Source of the DNA: JACVRX01 sp963831385
Lineage (GTDB): Bacteria > Actinomycetota > Actinomycetes > Jiangellales > Jiangellaceae
Reading direction: 5' to 3'
Assembly (NCBI GenBank): GCA_963831385.1
Contig: CAWHPW010000020.1
Coordinates: 62,001 to 126,000, forward strand
DNA length: 64,000 nt
The notes under the pieces were generated by a model. It saw only the letters and a list, made by a program, of their open reading frames with translations. It was not told the origin of the DNA and searched no databases. The translations under genes and the position numbers were made by a program. Of this stretch, positions 61,718-64,000 are shown piece after piece; within the stretch, counting starts at the first letter, position 1; each line of letters begins with the position of its first letter.

Positions 61718-62904
61718 AGCCGGCCCACCTCCCACCGCGACGGTACGTGGACGGGCGACAACCGGGCGATCCCGGCTGGGCCGACGTCCAGGTCGGGTCC
61801 GACGACGTCGAAGTGTGCGACCGGCTGCCACCCGAGCAGCTCGCCCTTGGCGATGAACACCCCGACCCAGAGGAAGTAGCGACCGCGGGGGAGCGGCAGC
61901 CGCTCGATCTCGCAGCGAGCCATCGTCTCGCCGTGGTCGGGCAGGTGCACGTCGTGGCGCAACAAGAAGATCGGCGAGGCGGGGCCTTCGCTGCAGCCGA
62001 TGCAGATCCGGCCCGAGGATTGCTGGATGCTTCTCAGCACGAGCATGACTTCGGCCCACTCCTGGGTGCGGACCATCCCACCGTCCGGGCCTAGCACCTG
62101 GGCCTTGACAACCGAGACGACGCCGCCGGAGGACGGCCCCACCTCGGAGACCTGCTCGAGTGCCTGACGATAGGCGCGGAGCACGTCCCGAGTCGGCCCG
62201 TCCTGCTCGACCTGTCCGTGGTGGAGCCAGACCGTCCGTTCGCTGATCCCCTCGACGGCGGCCAGGTCGTGGGAGACGAAGACCAGGGTCGTTCCGTCGA
62301 GCATCATCGACCGCATCCGGTCCAGGCAGCGCTGTTGGAACGCGGTGTCGCCGACGGCGAGCACCTCGTCGACGAGCAGCACGTCGGGCTCGAGGAAGGC
62401 GGCGACCCCGAACCCGAGCCGCATCTGCATCCCGCTGGAGTAGAACTTGACCTGCCGGTCGATGGCGTCGTCGAGTTGCGCGAAGCCGACGATCTCGTCG
62501 AACCGCGCGGCGACCAGCTTGCGGGAGAGCCCCAGCAGGGTGCCGTAGAGGTGGATGTTCTCGCGCCCGGTGAGCTCCGGGTGGATCCCGGCCCGCACCT
62601 CGATCAACGCGCCGACCCGGCCGCCGACCTGAACCCGGCCGGCATACGGGTACATCACCCGGGTCAGCACCTTGAGCAGGGTCGACTTGCCTGAACCGTT
62701 GATGCCGACCAGTCCGACGGACTCGCCGGGGTGCGCCGCTATCGTCACGTCTTCCAGCGCCCAGCGCCAGCCCCGCTTTCCCTTGCCTTGCATCCGGCGC
62801 TTGACCTGTTTTGCCCGCGCCCGGATCGACGCCCGGGTCGGGTCGGCCCGGAAGCGTTTCCAGATGTGGTCGGCGGCGATGGTGCCGTCAGGCAACGTCG
62901 GCAA
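61714..62904 (-). CDS. Polysaccharide ABC exporter ATPase, Wzt type with C-terminal domain
   Basis: ATPase of an ABC-2 polysaccharide exporter, 396 residues. The N-terminal half has Walker A GINGSGKST, the KFYSSGMQMRLGFGVAA signature, Walker B DVLLVDEVLAVGD and the switch histidine in VFVSHDL. Residues about 245-396 form an extra beta-rich domain like Wzt-C, which in O-antigen systems binds the chain end. The start is TTG 62,904 (TTG 62,895 also possible), overlapping the permease by 17 bases. Confidence 0.92.
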   Translation of the reverse strand: MPTLPDGTIAADHIWKRFRADPTRASIRARAKQVKRRMQGKGKRGWRWALEDVTIAAHPGESVGLVGINGSGKSTLLKVLTRVMYPYAGRVQVGGRVGALIEVRAGIHPELTGRENIHLYGTLLGLSRKLVAARFDEIVGFAQLDDAIDRQVKFYSSGMQMRLGFGVAAFLEPDVLLVDEVLAVGDTAFQQRCLDRMRSMMLDGTTLVFVSHDLAAVEGISERTVWLHHGQVEQDGPTRDVLRAYRQALEQVSEVGPSSGGVVSVVKAQVLGPDGGMVRTQEWAEVMLVLRSIQQSSGRICIGCSEGPASPIFLLRHDVHLPDHGETMARCEIERLPLPRGRYFLWVGVFIAKGELLGWQPVAHFDVVGPDLDVGPAGIARLSPVHVPSRWEVGRL

Positions 62905-63742
62905 AGCCGGTCTCCATGCGTTTGAACAACAGGTAGCCGAAGATCAGCAGAAGGGTTCCCGAGAACGCGCCGATCGCGAGCAGGCCCAGCCGAGGCGGAG
63001 CGCCGAGCAGCACCGTGCGACGGTAACCGTCGATAACCGGCACGAGGGGGTTCAGCAGGGAGTACAGCGGCCAGTACTTTTCCGGGATGACCTCCAGGCC
63101 GTAACCAATGGGGGTCGCGAACAGTCCGAACTGCAAGATCATCGGCAGTAGCTGCCGGATGTCGCGGAGATAGACGACGAGTGCGGAAAAGATCAGTGTG
63201 ACGCCGATGGTAAACGCGAGCTGGACTGCCATCAGTGCCGGCACCCAGACGATCTCCGCTTGCGGCATGAACTGGTAGATCACGAACAGCACACCCAGGA
63301 TCGACACGGCGATCGTGGTGTCCACACCGGCGATCGCGACAGCGGCCAGCGGGAACACCTCGCGTGGGCAGTAGACCTTGTTGAGCAGGGTGAGGTTCTG
63401 AGTGATGCTCACGGCGCCCCTGGCCAGGGAGCCGGAGAAGAACGTCCACGGCAGCAGCGCGATGTAGGAGAACAACGGGTACGGGATGTCCTCCGGAGTC
63501 TTGATGTCGGCGACCCGCTTGAAGAACACGGTGAAGACGACCATCAGCAGGAATGGCGTCACCAGAGCCCAGGCGTACCCGACCTTCGTCTGCTTGTAGC
63601 GGGCCCGCAGCTCACGTTCGGTGAGGACGACGATGAGCTCGCGCGCACTCCACAGCTCGCGGAGCATCGACCAGGGCCGGACGATTCGGCGGAAGATCAA
63701 CTCCGGCGGCGGGCCGTGGACGGCCGCAGCCCCGTTCTTCAC
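62888..63742 (-). CDS. Polysaccharide ABC exporter permease, Wzm type
   Basis: Membrane subunit of an ABC-2 exporter, about 284 residues from GTG 63,742 (a longer frame reaches 63,949 but is poor quality). It has LTERELRARYKQTKVGYAW at the N-terminus, six hydrophobic segments, and SALVVYLRDIRQLLPMILQFG with PIGYGLEVIP near the end. The partner ATPase follows directly. It carries the finished glycan across the membrane. It is first in the minus-strand operon, divergent from the next glycosyltransferase. Confidence 0.92.
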   Translation of the reverse strand: MKNGAAAVHGPPPELIFRRIVRPWSMLRELWSARELIVVLTERELRARYKQTKVGYAWALVTPFLLMVVFTVFFKRVADIKTPEDIPYPLFSYIALLPWTFFSGSLARGAVSITQNLTLLNKVYCPREVFPLAAVAIAGVDTTIAVSILGVLFVIYQFMPQAEIVWVPALMAVQLAFTIGVTLIFSALVVYLRDIRQLLPMILQFGLFATPIGYGLEVIPEKYWPLYSLLNPLVPVIDGYRRTVLLGAPPRLGLLAIGAFSGTLLLIFGYLLFKRMETGFADVA

Positions 63743-63890
63743 CCTCGACCCCCTGCCCGTCGGCGCCGACCGCGCCTGCGGCCCATTGGCGGTGCAGCCA
63801 GTTGCGGCGCACCACTGCCGGGCATGATATTTGCGGCTCAACCGGCCGGGCGCAACGCCTGGGTCAAACGCGTGAAACTGGGTGACCTGA

Positions 63891-64000
63891 TTGGAGAACG
63901 TCGAGCCGCGTCCTGCCGCGGGTCGCTCGCTGCAGGTGACCGTTTCCAACCGCCGTCGGGGGGCCGAGGTGTTCGCCGTCGATCTGGCCGCCGAGCTCTC
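63891..64000 (+). CDS. Glycosyltransferase family 4, 5' part only (runs off the window)
   Basis: An open plus-strand frame to the window end reads LQVTVSNRRRGAEVFAVDLA, the typical N-terminus of GT4 enzymes (RRGAEVFAVDLA). Possible starts are TTG 63,891 and GTG 63,936. It is divergent from the exporter operon. Too short for a specific assignment. Confidence 0.6.
   Translation, partial: MENVEPRPAAGRSLQVTVSNRRRGAEVFAVDLAAEL

Noticed and set aside
63743..63949. N-terminal extension of the Wzm permease up to 63,949
   Set aside because: The extra 69 residues are low-complexity, not like the family, and overlap the divergent control region; GTG 63,742 gives the usual length.
32680..64000. PAPS synthesis genes (CysD/CysN/CysC) within the locus
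   Set aside because: Looked for because sulfotransferases need PAPS, but no such motifs are in any credible frame; supply must come from elsewhere in the genome.

Overview
This is a high-GC, gene-dense stretch with GTG/TTG starts, many 4-base start/stop overlaps and Gram-positive signal peptides. Together with a KdpD/KdpE system, a Pat-type aminotransferase, actinobacterial 2-oxoacid dehydrogenase genes and an AglEFG-type sugar transporter, this points to an actinomycete chromosome. I cannot name the genus from sequence reading alone.

Positions 1-31,100 look like ordinary metabolic chromosome. They hold kdpBCDE for high-affinity potassium uptake and its control, a kelch-repeat lipoprotein, a pirin, a ChoD-like GMC oxidoreductase, a VOC protein, a fructosamine-kinase-like protein, a low-molecular-weight tyrosine phosphatase, two EamA exporters and an aromatic aminotransferase. 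They also hold an XRE-TPR regulator with a tiny divergent secreted-peptide gene, E1alpha/E1beta/E2 of a 2-oxoacid dehydrogenase (E2 carries a frameshift as sequenced), the phenylacetate-pathway genes paaI, paaH and paaN, a PLP decarboxylase, and an alpha-glucoside-type ABC importer without its ATPase.

From about 32,680 to the end the content changes sharply to a glycan locus. It has eight sulfotransferase genes of at least four sequence types, a phosphoglycosyl transferase, an ATP-grasp protein, at least seven glycosyltransferases or GT-like proteins, two polysaccharide deacetylases and two exosortase-associated-type alpha/beta hydrolases. It also has a Tat-exported G8/beta-helix protein resembling animal CEMIP hyaluronidases, an acyl carrier protein with an AMP-ligase, a DUF98/chorismate-lyase-like protein coupled to a sulfotransferase, and a Wzm/Wzt ABC exporter with a C-terminal cargo-binding domain. 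The genes lie in several short divergent operons. The likely product is a lipid-linked, multiply sulfated polysaccharide or glycolipid exported by the ABC transporter. No PAPS-synthesis genes lie in the window. The locus starts by overlapping the 3' end of a DEAD-box helicase gene and contains decayed gene pieces (a C-methyltransferase tail and a frameshifted SDR), which suggests gene gain and loss.

The two most distinctive items are the multi-sulfotransferase glycan locus and the small peptide/TPR-regulator pair at 15,546-17,146. Secondary items are a small family of palindromic intergenic elements and two one-base frameshifts that may be sequencing errors.
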